From contig NC_092672.1 in the NCBI RefSeq assembly GCF_964355755.1, positions 744,001 to 808,000 of the forward strand: DNA of 64,000 bases, given 5' to 3'. This document shows positions 21,101 to 33,275 of the stretch, piece after piece. The notes beneath the pieces are model-generated. The model ran no database searches. It was not told the origin of the DNA and saw nothing but the letters and a program-made list of their open reading frames with translations. How positions within the stretch are numbered: position 1 is the first letter of the stretch; every line of letters starts with the position of its first letter. This DNA comes from Antedon mediterranea. Taxonomy: Eukaryota; Echinodermata; Crinoidea; Comatulida; Antedonidae. The position numbers were made by a program, and so were the translations under genes.

Positions 21101-24100
21101 ATATTTTGGATTCTTTTATTTACCTGAGTTGCATCATCTTCTGTTTTGTCTTCCATATCTTTATTGGCTTCTTCCTCTCCATTTTCTTCTGTTGCCACCT
21201 CTGATTCAGCAACATCAGTAGTTTCTTCTTTTGTTTCAAGATCTTCAAAATGGTGCTATAAAATTTCAAGAATAAATTTGAATTATCAGGTATTTTGAGC
21301 ATTGCAATAGACATTTGAGATATGTGTAAGATTATTGCGATAATCTTGTATACGATGGACGAGTAATATTTGCTGCCACCTACGGTTGTGTGGTACAGTT
21401 CAGCTATAGTCGAGTTACTGTAGACATGTGTATTTGAGCTGTCCGGAAATTCCGTCTATATTTCCGTGATCTGTTCCGTACGATTGCTTGTGTAAATTAC
21501 AATGATAAATGTAAGTTTATTATATTTATGTGATACTATTTGTTTAGTCATAGTTACGATATTTTGCCTTTAATTATAAGATTTATCTTGAACATGTGCT
21601 GAATCGTGGTAGCCGCCATTTTGAGTGATACGGTAGACTATATAAGACAAGGTTGTTATGATGATAGACCGAAACATTTTGTAATATTCCTAAATATATT
21701 TAGGCTAAATTTAGTATCCGATATATTGGTTCACATGATAATATTGATGCTTTAGATGCTATGTATGTAACTTAGAATTTCTAGGTATAGACCGGTTGCA
21801 TAAGAATGTTCACTCTGAATTTGATCCGTCACGCATGAGTGATTCGTATCTGACCTCGCGTTAACTTTGCTGTAGGTTAACATTATTTATAGATCAGAGT
21901 TGCTTTTTGTTCTGAATGGAGGTTTTGTTTATACGTATGAGTTAAGCATGGTATTGATACATAATGAATATAATTATATTGTTTTAGGCTATGAAGTTAT
22001 TCATGTGCTTTTGCTAACCTGAGAACGTAACTGTAGAAACTGTACGCTGTATAATCTATTTATATCCGGCAAAGTTGTGAGTCATGTTAAAATCTATGTA
22101 AAATGTGGTATTATGATGAAAGTTACCAAGAACATTAATGACAAGTTTATGAGAAACATTATTGTATCTGTATTTTAATACTCAGTATTGTTTATATTTG
22201 ATTATGCTCTTAACAGTTTATTTTATGATTGAATGTTGGTATGGAGATTTATATATGATTATTGAGGTTATAATGCTATGGTATAAGGTTAAAGGTTGTT
22301 TATGATTCTTTTCTGTATTTATTTGTAGAATAAACAGATTCATCTAACTTATTCCCGTGGTATATCTACTCATTTGCTAACCTGTGTGTAGTCGTCCGAC
22401 CTTTTCTGTACAATATGTATGAAAGAGGAGCTTTCTCCAAAAAAAATAAAAATAAACAGCAGGAGACTTACTTCTTGAACAAATGGTTGTTGAAATGTGA
22501 CTTCTTTCTTTGTTACAGGTGGTATAGAGTCTTCCTCTAAGACGGGTTCTATACTTGATGGCTCATCTAACCTTTCTTGAGAAATGGATGCTGTTGGTAA
22601 TATCACTTCTGGTGCTGGTAGTGATGTCACTTCGGGTATTGGTAGTTCATCTTGCAGTTCTTCTTCAGGTTGTGGTTCTTGTTGTTCCTTTGGTGGTGAT
22701 GGTGGCAGTGTTGTTGTCTGTGGTTGTGGTGTGGGCTCTCTTTCCAATTGGCTTTCCTCTATTGGTGGAGGCGGTGGAGATAGTGGTGGTGACGCAAGGG
22801 GTGTTGGTGTCTATTAAGCCAAAAAATATCCAATAAATTAAGTATATAGAGTATTATTTTGTATACCCACTTATCAATTTCACACTTGAACAAATTGCAG
22901 ATTACTACAGTATGATAAATTTGAATCTCAAATTACCGGGGCATACGGCTCAGTTTTCTGATCAGCTTCGCTCTCTATCAGGTCTGGTGTGAGATCATGA
23001 ATGATGACATCATCTTCTACTAGCTTCAGTAACTCTTCTTCTGAAAAGATAAGGAACAATAATATAAAGATAAACAATTTTGTATGCAATACTAAAAAAA
23101 TGATGGTGCGTGATGTTTATGTCCTCTCTACTTATCATGTTAAGCAAGCTTTAACATGGAGAAATTGGTTTGTAATTTTTCAGTCACAGTAAGTTTTTGC
23201 AATATATTACATTTTACTGTTACAGCAAGTGAACCAAGAACATTAGGATTAATTAAATAACTCAGCATATATTTTATTATATGAATAGAATGTTAAATGA
23301 ATAGCAAATTTCTTTTATTTGTATGGATGGATTACTAATACAGTTCTCAAATACAAAACATAAAATGAGTAGTTAGACATATCTTGAATAGTAAAATAGT
23401 ACCGTAAAACATCCAGTACTTTAAAACTTTTCTGAAATACAAAGACATTGCCACATACTGTCATTTGTACATCAGATCAGCTAATAATAAATAAAATGTA
23501 TTAATTAGTAGAACAAATTACAGACTGTACTTAACACTGTAAAATATAAACATGCAAACTTCTAAAACTATACTAATTACAACATTTTGAATGAAAATTG
23601 TTTAAGTGACAGGAGCAAATATATAAAATGCACATGAAGAAAAGCTCAAGTAGTGTTTTATTATATTACACATTTATATGGAGACACTTAGCAACTGTTT
23701 CTCGTTGTTGTGCAATTCAAAGAATGGAATTTACCTAAAAAGTTATAAAATACTAATAAGACAAGTGCTGAAGTTGATATTATTACGTGACCATGAGCTA
23801 AATATTTGAAATAAAAATGCAGTTGTATTTTCGAGTCACGTTACAGAAGAAATCTACAAAACAGTAACTATATCTTCTCTACTACAACACAAAAGTCCAC
23901 GAAAGCAATTATAAGCGATCTCAAACCTTCAGTGTCAGAGGCTAACTTGACTGCCATTGCATTCTCCAGTTGGTGAATCTCGGAGGAAATATCCAAAGAA
24001 TGCCGAGTTGACATTTCTTCAACTATAGCACACAAATTGCTGCTATCAGGGATAAAGTCATCCGGAGCAGAGTGACCCAGCAGAGTGTCTTTGGGTTCAA

Positions 24101-27100
24101 AGGCTAACTTGACTGCCATTGCATTCTCCAGTTGGTGAATCTCAGAGGAAATATCCAAAGAATGCCGAGTTGACATTTCTTCAACTATAGCACACAAATT
24201 GCTGCTATCAGGGATAAAGTCATACGGAGCAGAGTGACCCAGCAGAGTGTCTTTGGGTTCAAAGGCTAACTTGACTGCCATTGCATTCTCCGGTTGGTGA
24301 ATTTCGGAGGACATATCCAAAGAAAGCTGAGTTGACATTTCTTCAACTATAGCACACAAATTGCTGCCATCAGGGATAATGTCATCTGGATCAGTGTGAC
24401 CCAGCAGAGTTTTGTCGGAGTCAAAGGTCATCTGGGCAACATCAGCAGTCTCATTATTTTTAGGGGTAATTTCAGAGACAGTGCCAAATTTATCGTTATG
24501 GAGATCAGTTTTCTCTGAAGGAAAATCTTCAAAAACATTTGATTTAAGAACTGTTTCTTCATTTATATCAATATTCTCCAAAGAATTTTTCTCAAAGTTG
24601 TTTCTGCTATTTTCAAACCGTGGTTCATCTTCATCTTTCTTTCCTTGAGCTATTTTACAACAACAATAATGTCACTAATAAGTACTGTAAACAATACACT
24701 ACAAATAAACAAAGTTTTATTTGAAACTACTGTACAAGGAATAATTGCACCTGTACATGATCAAAATAACATAATCCTAAAATTGGCCAGATTTATGTAG
24801 ACTATGAAGATGAAGTGAAACTTATATCTATTGAACAATGCAAGAATTTTGATTATAAAATAATTAAACGGAAACAATGAATTTTGTAAAGACACTTTTG
24901 GAAAAAAGTACTTATAATGAATAAATGTTAATGAGAATCATATGCTCCACAATCTATACAGTCAACTTTACCAAAACAAGATTTTCCAAATACAAGAACT
25001 CTACAAAGAATGGATTGTGTCCCACACCCAAAACATTCATTCTTTAAAATTCGAACCTAAAGATTTTGATCCAGAATGAGTTTGGCAGAATTGACTGTAC
25101 TAAATATGACATTGATTTACACACATGCTTGAAGCTAAAAGAGCAGCGATGCAAAGCAAACCTTTATCTTTCACTGTCACTCTGATAGTCATAGTATTCT
25201 GTGATTGTTGGACCTCATTCAAAGAAGGAAACACATTGTCCTCAAGAGCACTGCCATTTGAATCAGAGCTACTCTTGTCAACATCCTGAGGAGCAGTACC
25301 ATAAAGGGTGTTCCTTTGAAGGGTAGGAATGTGAGGGGTAGTGCCTTGAGGAATAGTGCCTTGAAGGGGATGAGAAACTTTTGTTACACCTAGATTCAGC
25401 CCTGTAAATATGATAAATTAGACTAGATATGTTATTATTAATTTTAGCTAAAGAAAATAACAGAAAACCTTTTTTAAATATTTATAATACAAGGAAGAAG
25501 TTTTAACAAGAATTCTGTTATTTTTCGGAGATTAGACTTCAATTGTTTGACTGAATAACTAATCTCACTTAATGAAAAAAGTAAAAAAAGTGAAGCAAAA
25601 TTTAACGTGAAATTGCTTAATTTAGAATGAATACATTTATAACTAACCTGTATCATTATCTCTTTCATCTTCAACTGAAATAAATTCTTCATTTTTTCTT
25701 TTAACCATTTGTTCGACCGGTTGCTTTCTCCGATGTACGCATCTGCGTAGTTCTCTCCTGCCGTGATGTGCATCTTCAAATGCTCTCCTTGGATGTGGAG
25801 GTGGTGATGGCGTCGAGTCACGATCAGCAAGACTGATTGAGCTAACAAAGTTTGTGTAGTGAGGAACTTTGCCACGTCGTATCTTTAAATAAAAAACAAA
25901 TTAATAACAGTTAACACACTAAAGAGATAAAATGATTAAAAAGAAAGAAATGGCCTCTGTATTGAAAATCACAGTACTAATGTTTTTCTGAAAGATTTAA
26001 CTTCCACTGAAATCGTTACAGGAAAAAATAAGTTCCTAAATGACCGGATCATGATTTAAATAATAAATTTGAATTATAAAACACAATCAAAGAAGAGAAA
26101 TACAAATCTATAAACATAACAAAATCCACAATATTTTTTTGCAAAATAAAAAACAATTTAAAGTAAATTATAATTTTGGAATATAAAACACAAATAAATA
26201 GAAGAAAAAGCAATAAATGATAAAAAACACTAATATTTCTTGTAAAAAATTAAATAGAAATACAAAATACTACCAGAAGTGTGTTGTAAAGTGCTTGCAG
26301 CATGATTACTACTAAATACAGTATAATAGTACTAACTGATGTCTCTCTTTGTCTCTGAAGAGAAAAACTTATTCACACTTTGGAAAATAGTTTGACAAAA
26401 GAGACTTAAATGACGTTAAACTCAATTGTGTACTTACATTGTTATGTCTTGGTAATTGGAAGTATTCTCTTCTCTACAAAAAGAGAGATAAAAATTGGTT
26501 AAATAAGCAAATGTTCTACAGTTTTTACCTGCTTATTACTAATGGTCCAAATTTATTGTGCTTGATAAATTCTGAGTGCTAATGTCCTTTCTAAACTCAT
26601 AATTAATATAAGTTTAAGTAGGTTTGTGTAGTTCACATATTATTTAGATAAATATTATAGGCTCCAACTATATTTGTAAATTTACAAACATTATAAACAA
26701 TTTTAGCTAATTGTGTAGAACATTTCATCAGATACACTTTTAAATAAAAAGTAGGCCTTAGGTGCTCATTGGCTGGTAATATTAAAAATATTTTCTTCTG
26801 TGAAAAACAAGAGAAAGTATGCACATGTTAAATACAATGTTTAAAAAAGGCAGTAATATACAGTATATCTAGGATAAGCATGAACAATATATAACATGTC
26901 AAAAGCTATAGAAAACTACAAAACTATGGTTACTACAACACAATACACAGGAAGTAGTCACCATAGAAACCGATAAAAACAAACTACAGAATACAAGTTT
27001 GATCCATTTCAATGATATCACAATGAAAAAGGATTTTAGTTTATTGTGAACAATATTTTCTAGGCTAGTAATTTTTCTTTCAAAAAATACACTCCTCTAT

Positions 27101-28780
27101 CATTATGGTTTGACAAGTAAGATATTCTTCAACTTTATTTTTACTTGTAAAATACATGAACATTGCATTACATTTTTGAAAAATAAATAAAAAATTGTTG
27201 TTTTTTAAAATGTTTTATATCTTTGTCACAGAATGAAAGAATGAATAGAAATGGGCTACACCACAATTGAGAAAAAAAAGGATATAAAAAAAATATTTAT
27301 ATTTTATAATTATTATAATATTATTCCAATTCAGATAGATCCGACTAAGTGAAAAAAAATGTAGGAACTTCCAGATCATGATCCAAAGAGACCTTAAAGA
27401 ACTCCAAACCAAACGGAGGATTAAAATAGGATACTCATCTCAGAGATATTTTAAAAGAGGAATATGATACTGTATGATTGTTGTGTGTAGAGTTATAACC
27501 TAGCAATATTTATTGATGGGAACGGTAAGACTAAACTGGTTTATGCATCATCATCAATCAATGACCAACTGATCCCAACCATCTGAAGCATCATAGTAAG
27601 AAAGCATGCTAAGCAAATTAAATGAATGACGTTTTAAGTGTTTCCACTCATTATTTACTTAGTATGTTACTTATTTACCAGTCTCTTTCTGTTAATGGTA
27701 CTCTAGGAAAAGCAAGGTAAAGTGCTTCTAAGTATAAAAGCAATTAAATTTCCCTTCCAAGAATAATACTACAGTACCTCATTTGACTTATTTTAAATGA
27801 ACACACCTGAGCACAGAAGGTATATTGAGATTCATTCATGGACTTTTTTTATTGCACAAAATGTATTGCTTTATTCCTCGCATAACTGATGATCTTAAGC
27901 TCTGTCTACACTATCAAACTAGACAAAAAGTGAGATGGCCCAAATATGGTAGTGATATGCCTAAATATGGTAGTGATATGACATCATGTCCATATATGGG
28001 CACATCACATTTTTTGTCATAAAGTTTGATAGTGTAGACAGAGATAGGCCTACTATGATTATAGAACCATATATTCACAAAAATTCAATGAATAACCTCC
28101 TCTTAACAACAAATTATTAAATTAGATTTATTTAATTGCTGATTTGAGTAAAGATACTCCTTCTTTAAATAAAATAAACATAAAAAAAAAATTATCTTAT
28201 CATTTAACCCTACCGTTGGTGGTGCAGTTTGCGGACGTGTCCAAAACACATAGCGCTCAAAATGCGATGGCAACAAAGTTGCAAGAAGACCAGTAGAAGA
28301 AGTTGGTCTGAAACTACTACTGGACGGCGGTCTACAATCGACTGGACAATACAAGCAACTTCCATTTTCCATCGACGCTAAACTTTCAAGTTCTTCATAA
28401 TATTTCTTATAGAGCGGACTATTTTGAATATTTTCCTGATCTGATGATTGGGTCGCAAAACGAGCACTTTGTGTACGTCTGTGTCGGAGAGGAGTTCTCG
28501 TCGAGCTCTGTGAATCCACCCTGTAATTGTAACAATCAACTTTCTCATGCCGGTATATTTGGGTACTTGGTGGTCGAGCGCTTTTGGGTCGATTTGAAGG
28601 TTGAAAATTGACAGGAGTCGTAACTCTTCGGTGTGTGGCACTCTTCACTCGTCTTGTTTGTTGACGAGTACTGTGGGTACTCGATGGTCGACTACGGTTC
28701 CTGACGTCATTGCGATAAAAGTTTTCTCTCTCAAAATTCTTGTAACCCTGTGACAACCAGGGTGTATTTGGATCCAACAT
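18116..28780 (-). CDS. Large acidic, proline-rich protein with C-terminal EF-hand (spliced)
   Basis: Coding exons with GT-AG borders and matching phases: 28214-28780 (ATG), 26438-26473, 25648-25882, 25162-25401, 23927-24649, 22937-23040, 22472-22810, 21124-21255, 20966-21033, 20640-20739, 19567-19662, 18980-19192, 18595-18737, 18116-18248. Total 3129 bases, 1042 residues. An 18-base microexon at 26337-26354 is possible. The N-terminus is basic with PxxARPPS and RPQTAPP motifs. The middle is acidic and repetitive (54-residue repeats) with a proline-rich exon. The C-terminus has TWLRGRLALSRQSSRFEIP, MTPMDYLLGYCRINKRRQAM and a canonical EF-hand loop DKDNDGVISLKE spanning an exon junction. Not recognised as a named gene. 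The RPxTAP-like peptides and the X-box-bearing shared promoter suggest a ciliary role (inference). Confidence 0.75.
18423..18520. repeat. 49-bp direct duplication
   Basis: Two adjacent copies of a unit beginning GATGGTTATGATGATTGTTT, differing at one base. Confidence 0.9.
18477..18594 (-). other. Alternative 3' end of the EF-hand exon
   Basis: If the donor at 18595 (AGAGAG|GTTACT) is not used, the exon reads on for 38 codons to TAA at 18477. The stop lies at the edge of a 50-base tandem duplication (18423-18520). The spliced version is preferred because the next exon ends in a compact, charged C-terminus. Confidence 0.4.
21390..22375. other. Long intron segment, possibly a solo LTR
   Basis: Intron 21256-22471 is much longer than its neighbours. 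It contains a block with TATA-like sequence and a late AATAAA (about 22328), beginning TGTGGTACAG and ending near CCCGTGGTATATCTACTCA. This would fit a solitary LTR, but no target duplication was found. Confidence 0.25.
24084..24410 (-). repeat. 162-bp in-frame coding repeat within an exon
   Basis: Inside exon 23927-24649, a 54-residue unit (FEPKDTLLGHSAP, then SSNLCAIVEEMSTRHSLD and ENAMAVKLA) is repeated three times. The two C-terminal copies are almost identical at the DNA level and 162 bases apart. The N-terminal copy is older. Confidence 0.85.
27897..28044. mobile_element. MITE, CTCTGTCTACACTATC family
   Basis: Terminal inverted repeats (AAGCTCTGTCTACACTATC and its inverse) flank a short centre with CATATATGG and AAATATGGTAGTGATATG. 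The whole copy is an imperfect palindrome. It lies in an intron of the EF-hand gene. Confidence 0.75.
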
Positions 28781-30058
28781 CACTTACAAACTACAAAGAA
28801 AGATGAGAAAACTATCTAACTATTAAACTAGTTTATTTGGTTTACCAGAAGGTAACATTTTTTTAATTACATAAAGAAGCCCAAAAAGCAGTATCTATTT
28901 TGTTTTAATGTAGTGTAAACAATATACAGCATATCTATCTATCATGTACAAAAACAAAAATGGTCACACTAATATCGATTACGATGAGATCCAGTCTCCA
29001 GTTGTTTTTCTGGTGTCTACTTATAACTAAAATTACAAAAAAGTAGATACACATAATACATTTTTGTCTAATAATTATAGAGTAATTCTCACCTTCCAAT
29101 CGAAGCTAGGCTTACGATTTCACATGGCTCACTTGCTCTGCTCGGGCTAAACTTCCAACAAAGTGACTTGAACTTTTGTATACTAACTAACCAGTCTTAC
29201 AGTACTAAACAAGTTCTTAACTCAGTAATTGGACGGTCTCTTATTGAAAATAATTTAATCTCAAACAAAAAGTAACTCGCAGATGACTACGCTTTGTTGA
29301 TGAACAAACCCAAATTTGGACAAAAGAACACAAAAAAATGTAATTTATAAACAACACATAACAAACACCAAGGTAAATACCGATAAGGCAATCAAAGCAT
29401 ACAGCCCGCCCTCTAAAGTAGATTAGACCATAGCAACAAAGTTATTACTTAACGCGTTTACCGTTGCTAAGCAGGTATATCCCTATTAAAGGCGGTTTTA
29501 TTGCCAATCATGCGATCTTAGATGATCAAAATTAGTTCATTAGTAGTCTTAGATTATTAACATAAGGTTAATCTTTAAGAATCAACTTTGTAGTTTGATT
29601 TATTTTTGTTTACAACAGTTTTGAAAGTTATATCAATATCAACCCCGGAAGTGCTTTTCAAACAATACAGTACTTCTCTCAATATCTCTCATTGTGACGC
29701 TGTTGTGTTTATTGTTCATAGTTCAATAGTTGTCGTGGGCAGTCTGAGTAGGCCTAACAGTAGTAGTCTCACTGTCATGCATGCTGTTTCAGGAACAAAT
29801 TGAGGCGTCATCATTACATATATTTACTAGGCCTTATACTGGTGGTTAACTTAAATTCGGTGGCATAGAGAGTCTGCATGAACAGTACAGCCAGACAGAC
29901 AGACGTCGGACTAAGTGTTGAATGAATCATTTGCTGCCCGATGTGAAGTTAAGGAATAGACTTTGACATAGGCCTAAATAGCTCTATGGCTAAAGAATTG
30001 GATCGTTTTATGTCTCGCTGAAATATTTGTTTAAATAATTGTTGCGTGATCAGGGACA
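28781..30058. promoter_or_regulatory. Shared promoter region of two divergent genes
   Basis: The two start codons (28780 on minus, 30059 on plus) are 1.28 kb apart, facing away from each other. Two 5' UTR acceptors look usable (TTTGTAG| before 28780, GATCAG| before 30059), so first noncoding exons probably lie inside. An X-box-like RFX site TAGACCATAGCAAC (29424-29437, 10 of 12 defined positions) lies in the middle, with a second CGTTGCTAAG half-site about 40 bases on. Confidence 0.5.
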
Positions 30059-30877
30059 ATGCCACTCAAAAAAGGCAAGAAAAAGAGTGGTGGAAAGCGA
30101 AAAAAGTCAGGTAAGAAGAAGCTTACAAAAGCAGAAAGAGAGAAAGAAAAACTAGAAAAGGCAACCGAACTGCTCGTATCCAATGAAGATTCTTTCGACA
30201 GTTTTGTGGACCGTATGGACAGATGGTTAACCAGCAACACACATAAAGCTATCGAGTTATTTCGCAAATGTGACGTTGATGGAGATGGTGTATTAACGTA
30301 TGATGAATTCAAAGCTGGTATGATTGACTTAGAAGCACCTTGCTCGAGCGTAGAACTGCACGCACTCGCAAAGAACATTGATAAGGATCAGGATGGCACT
30401 ATAGACTATCTCGAGTTTTCCAAAGGATTGAGATACACTGAACATACTTATGAACGCCCTCTTCTGGTTACCACCAGAGTGGAATCACAACCATGTTCTG
30501 TTTGCAAAGTTAGTCTCTGGCAGCCCTCTGTGGTTCACAGACCTACCTACATCAAGCTGCATCTTCGTCTGACAACTTTCGACAATTTACGCTCGTATCC
30601 AGGGCACTTTACCGTCAAAGTTAACTCTCACATCTCCATATATGGCATCATAGAAATTATCAAAGAAGAAATGCATTTATCATCAACTAACATTAAAGTT
30701 TTTCGCGGGAAAGTTCGAGATGTGTGCAATCTTTTAGAAGCGGACGATACTTTGGACAGTTTGGGCTATTTAGGAGGAACGAAAAACGAACCTGAAGATT
30801 TGACGTTGTATTATGATTATACGACAGACTTTCACAGTTGTCCGGTTCTTCTCACTGATCATTATTTTATTAAATAA
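30059..30877 (+). CDS. EF-hand protein with lysine-rich N-terminus
   Basis: A single-exon gene of 272 residues. Residues 1-45 are very lysine-rich (KKGKKKSGGKRKKSG, LTKAEREKEKLEKA). Two canonical EF-hands follow: loop DVDGDGVLTYDE at about 76-87 and DKDQDGTIDYLE at about 112-123, each with proper flanking helices (AIELFRK, ALAKNID). They should bind calcium. Residues about 165-265 contain YIKLHLRLTTFDNL, EIIKEEMHLSS and LLEADDTLDSLGYLGG, which suggests a ubiquitin-like fold. Proteins pairing EF-hands with a ubiquitin-like part are known in ciliated animals, but I cannot name this one. It is divergent from the 28780 gene across a promoter with an RFX-like site. A 5' UTR intron may end at the AG before 30053. 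Confidence 0.8.
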   Translation: MPLKKGKKKSGGKRKKSGKKKLTKAEREKEKLEKATELLVSNEDSFDSFVDRMDRWLTSNTHKAIELFRKCDVDGDGVLTYDEFKAGMIDLEAPCSSVELHALAKNIDKDQDGTIDYLEFSKGLRYTEHTYERPLLVTTRVESQPCSVCKVSLWQPSVVHRPTYIKLHLRLTTFDNLRSYPGHFTVKVNSHISIYGIIEIIKEEMHLSSTNIKVFRGKVRDVCNLLEADDTLDSLGYLGGTKNEPEDLTLYYDYTTDFHSCPVLLTDHYFIK

Positions 30878-31114
30878 CAGCGTTCTTTGAAATTGAATAT
30901 AAAGACAATATAAAGAATCTGTATACGAAACAATTAGAGCCACAGAGCGCGTAGCTTGTTGCCACTGTTATTTTATTCACGCGAATCGGAAGTGTCGGTG
31001 TGACGTGTGGGTGCTTCGTTCTTTACGTTTCATCTCATGGATATGATCGGTTTACGCGAATAAATTCGTCTAGTGGCATGGAAAACAACAGGCTTTAGAG
31101 AGAAATACGTTGTA

Positions 31115-31120
31115 AATAAA
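31115..31120 (+). promoter_or_regulatory. Polyadenylation signal, candidate
   Basis: AATAAA 238 bases after the stop of the EF-hand gene; another copy lies at 31059-31064. Either could serve. Confidence 0.4.
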
Positions 31121-31497
31121 ATACTGTAGTGTACTGAGAAAACTTAAAAGATCAGTTCAGATCACAGAGTAGTGGGGGTGTGTGAGTAGTTAGAAGAAAA
31201 CAGCTGCAGACAATCTCAATAAAAATGTAAATTAATGTAAATATTTAATGATTTTTTACAATAATTTATTACAATTGGTTTTCTATGATGTAACAATGAT
31301 TAGTGTTTTCAGGTCAATAAATGATAACCTAACTAAATAAAATGAGTTTCATTTATTTATTTGAGCATTTTTTATATGCAATTCAATCTTGGATTAAATC
31401 ATAGAGACTTGTGATGGAATCGAACCACATCACATGATATTATATTAACCCAGTCTTTTTTCCCATCATACGAAGTCTACTACAGTACTCCTAATGG

Positions 31498-31641
31498 CTG
31501 TTTTCAACTAGGTGAATCTATTCGCGCGAATCGAACATTCCTGAGCTTTGATTGGTTGGACATTGTTTCCGCATTACAAACACGTTAGACTCATATTAGT
31601 CAACGGTATACCTATTCGCGCGAATACATTTGCGGAAACAG
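31498..31641. mobile_element. Short inverted-repeat element with ATTCGCGCGAAT
   Basis: Starts CTGTTTTC and ends GGAAACAG. An ATTCGCGCGAAT palindrome lies close to each end, with GATTGGTTGG in the middle. Probably a MITE; no clean target duplication was seen. Confidence 0.45.
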
Positions 31642-31868
31642 ACTTAATGATTACCTAAACATTATCCCTAATCATTTGACATTTACTGCATTCCCAAAAA
31701 AGTCATTATTATAATGTGCTGCTATTACGATGGTCGTTTCGGTAATTACCAACAAAATAATGGTCTCTTTAATTTACGTGGATTCAGTATACGTAAATAT
31801 AGGGTCGATTTCATTATTGGTTACATACATGATTTATGTTAATTTAATGCTTTGAACATTGATGCATA

Positions 31869-31908
31869 GAGCTCTGTCTACCCCATCAAACTTTATGTGA
31901 CAAAAATT
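31869..31908. mobile_element. MITE fragment, CTCTGTCTACACTATC family
   Basis: Only one end is left (GCTCTGTCTACCCCATCAAA, then TGTGACAAAA). Confidence 0.5.
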
Positions 31909-32225
31909 AGAAATTGGAGAGCCTCTCTCTTTTATTTTTGTTATAACATTTAGGTAATCTCGGGGGTAATTCTGCCTCATCGATTTACATTTGTTTTGTC
32001 TGTATGTTCGTTTTTGTTTTCTATATTAGGGCGAAATGAATTAAATGATTTGATAAAATGTAGAGGTTTGAATTGAGTGTTGATTATGTTTGTGTGTCTC
32101 ACTTGCCACTTATGTTGGGTACCTCATATTTAGGCAAATATCTGTATAACTGTGGTTATAGTCTCTGGAATAGGCTTTTTCTCATCTTTTGTTTACCCAA
32201 TTTTTACCAGACAGAACACGGATAG

Positions 32226-32485
32226 AATTCACAGTATATGGTTATACAATGTACCACTTTAAATGCATATACGTGTGTCAGTTGTGATAAAATTCACAGT
32301 ATATGGTTATATGTACCACTTTAAATGCATATAATAATACGTGTGTCAGTTGTGATAAAATTCACAGTATATGGTTATACAATGTACCACTTTGAATGCA
32401 CGTGTGTCAGTTGTGATAAAATTCACAGTATATGGTTATACAATGTACCACTTTGAATGCACGTGTGTCAGTTGTGATAAAATAT
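32226..32485. repeat. Minisatellite, 63-72-bp unit
   Basis: Four tandem copies of a unit with AATTCACAGTATATGGTTAT, CCACTTTAAATGCA and CGTGTGTCAGTTGTGATAAA. Copies 3 and 4 are near-identical; 1 and 2 differ by small indels. Confidence 0.9.
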
Positions 32486-32647
32486 CGACAACTATTATCT
32501 TATTTCATAACACTGACATTCTAAATGTACAAAAACAATGCAAAAAGTACAATGTGACATTCCAAGACCTGGTTTCATTTCTAGAAATTAAAGAACTTAA
32601 CGGCTTTGGAGACAATTTAACATCAATGCAAAATATTCTAGTAATTT

Positions 32648-32718
32648 GACACGTGGATCCGTCCGTCGCTTGTGATTGCTCGTACGCCCTTGCGCTGCGT
32701 CCAGTTGAGAGAACCAAG
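32648..32718. mobile_element. Fragment of GCAACGCAAG-type MITE
   Basis: Contains CGCTTGTGATTG and CGTACGCCCTTGCGCTGCGTC, like one end of the element at 35500-35635. Confidence 0.4.
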
Positions 32719-32721
32719 CTT

Positions 32722-32785
32722 TAAGCTCTGTCTACACTATCAAACTTGATGTTATATGACCACCACATTTGGGCACATCACAATA
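32722..32785. mobile_element. MITE fragment, CTCTGTCTACACTATC family
   Basis: Left end (TAAGCTCTGTCTACACTATC), then ATGACCACCACATTTGGGCA. The right end is missing. Confidence 0.6.
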
Positions 32786-33275
32786 CAATGTTATTCTGTA
32801 TTTTGTTATAAAGGAAATATTATAGTTGCTTTTATATTAATAGCTCGCATTTTCGAACCGGTATTCACTACTACTGACTGTACCATCTTAAGTAATAATG
32901 TTCCGTATAAACACAATCTTATTTATGTGCATTTTTTCTGTGTCGCGATCGAAGATATTTTAGTGCGTTTTGTGTTAAAACATTTTGAATAAAATAATAA
33001 TGCAAAAACTTGAATAAATACGGTCGTGCTGGATTTAATTTATGTAGGCCTAATGCTGAAAAAATGTTGAGACATTAGTGAAAAGGTTCATCTAGATTGT
33101 ATTTTTAAAGTTAAACAATTGTTGGTTCCTAATGTTATCTTTCATTGATTACAGTCACCGGGTGGTGTCAAAATATTGATTCTTATTACCGAACGTGGTG
33201 GTATATATTACGATTGTATTTTCTTATTTGCAGCTAATCAATACAAATATTATATACTAATCAATACACGCCTAA

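Noticed and set aside
22555-22836. Plus-strand frames rich in Val/Leu or Gly/Ser
   Set aside because: Shadows of the proline/glutamate-rich exon on the other strand.
26283-26336. Hydrophobic extension of the microexon (VSTIILYLVVIML)
   Set aside because: Membrane-like peptide out of keeping with the acidic, soluble protein; a good donor precedes it.
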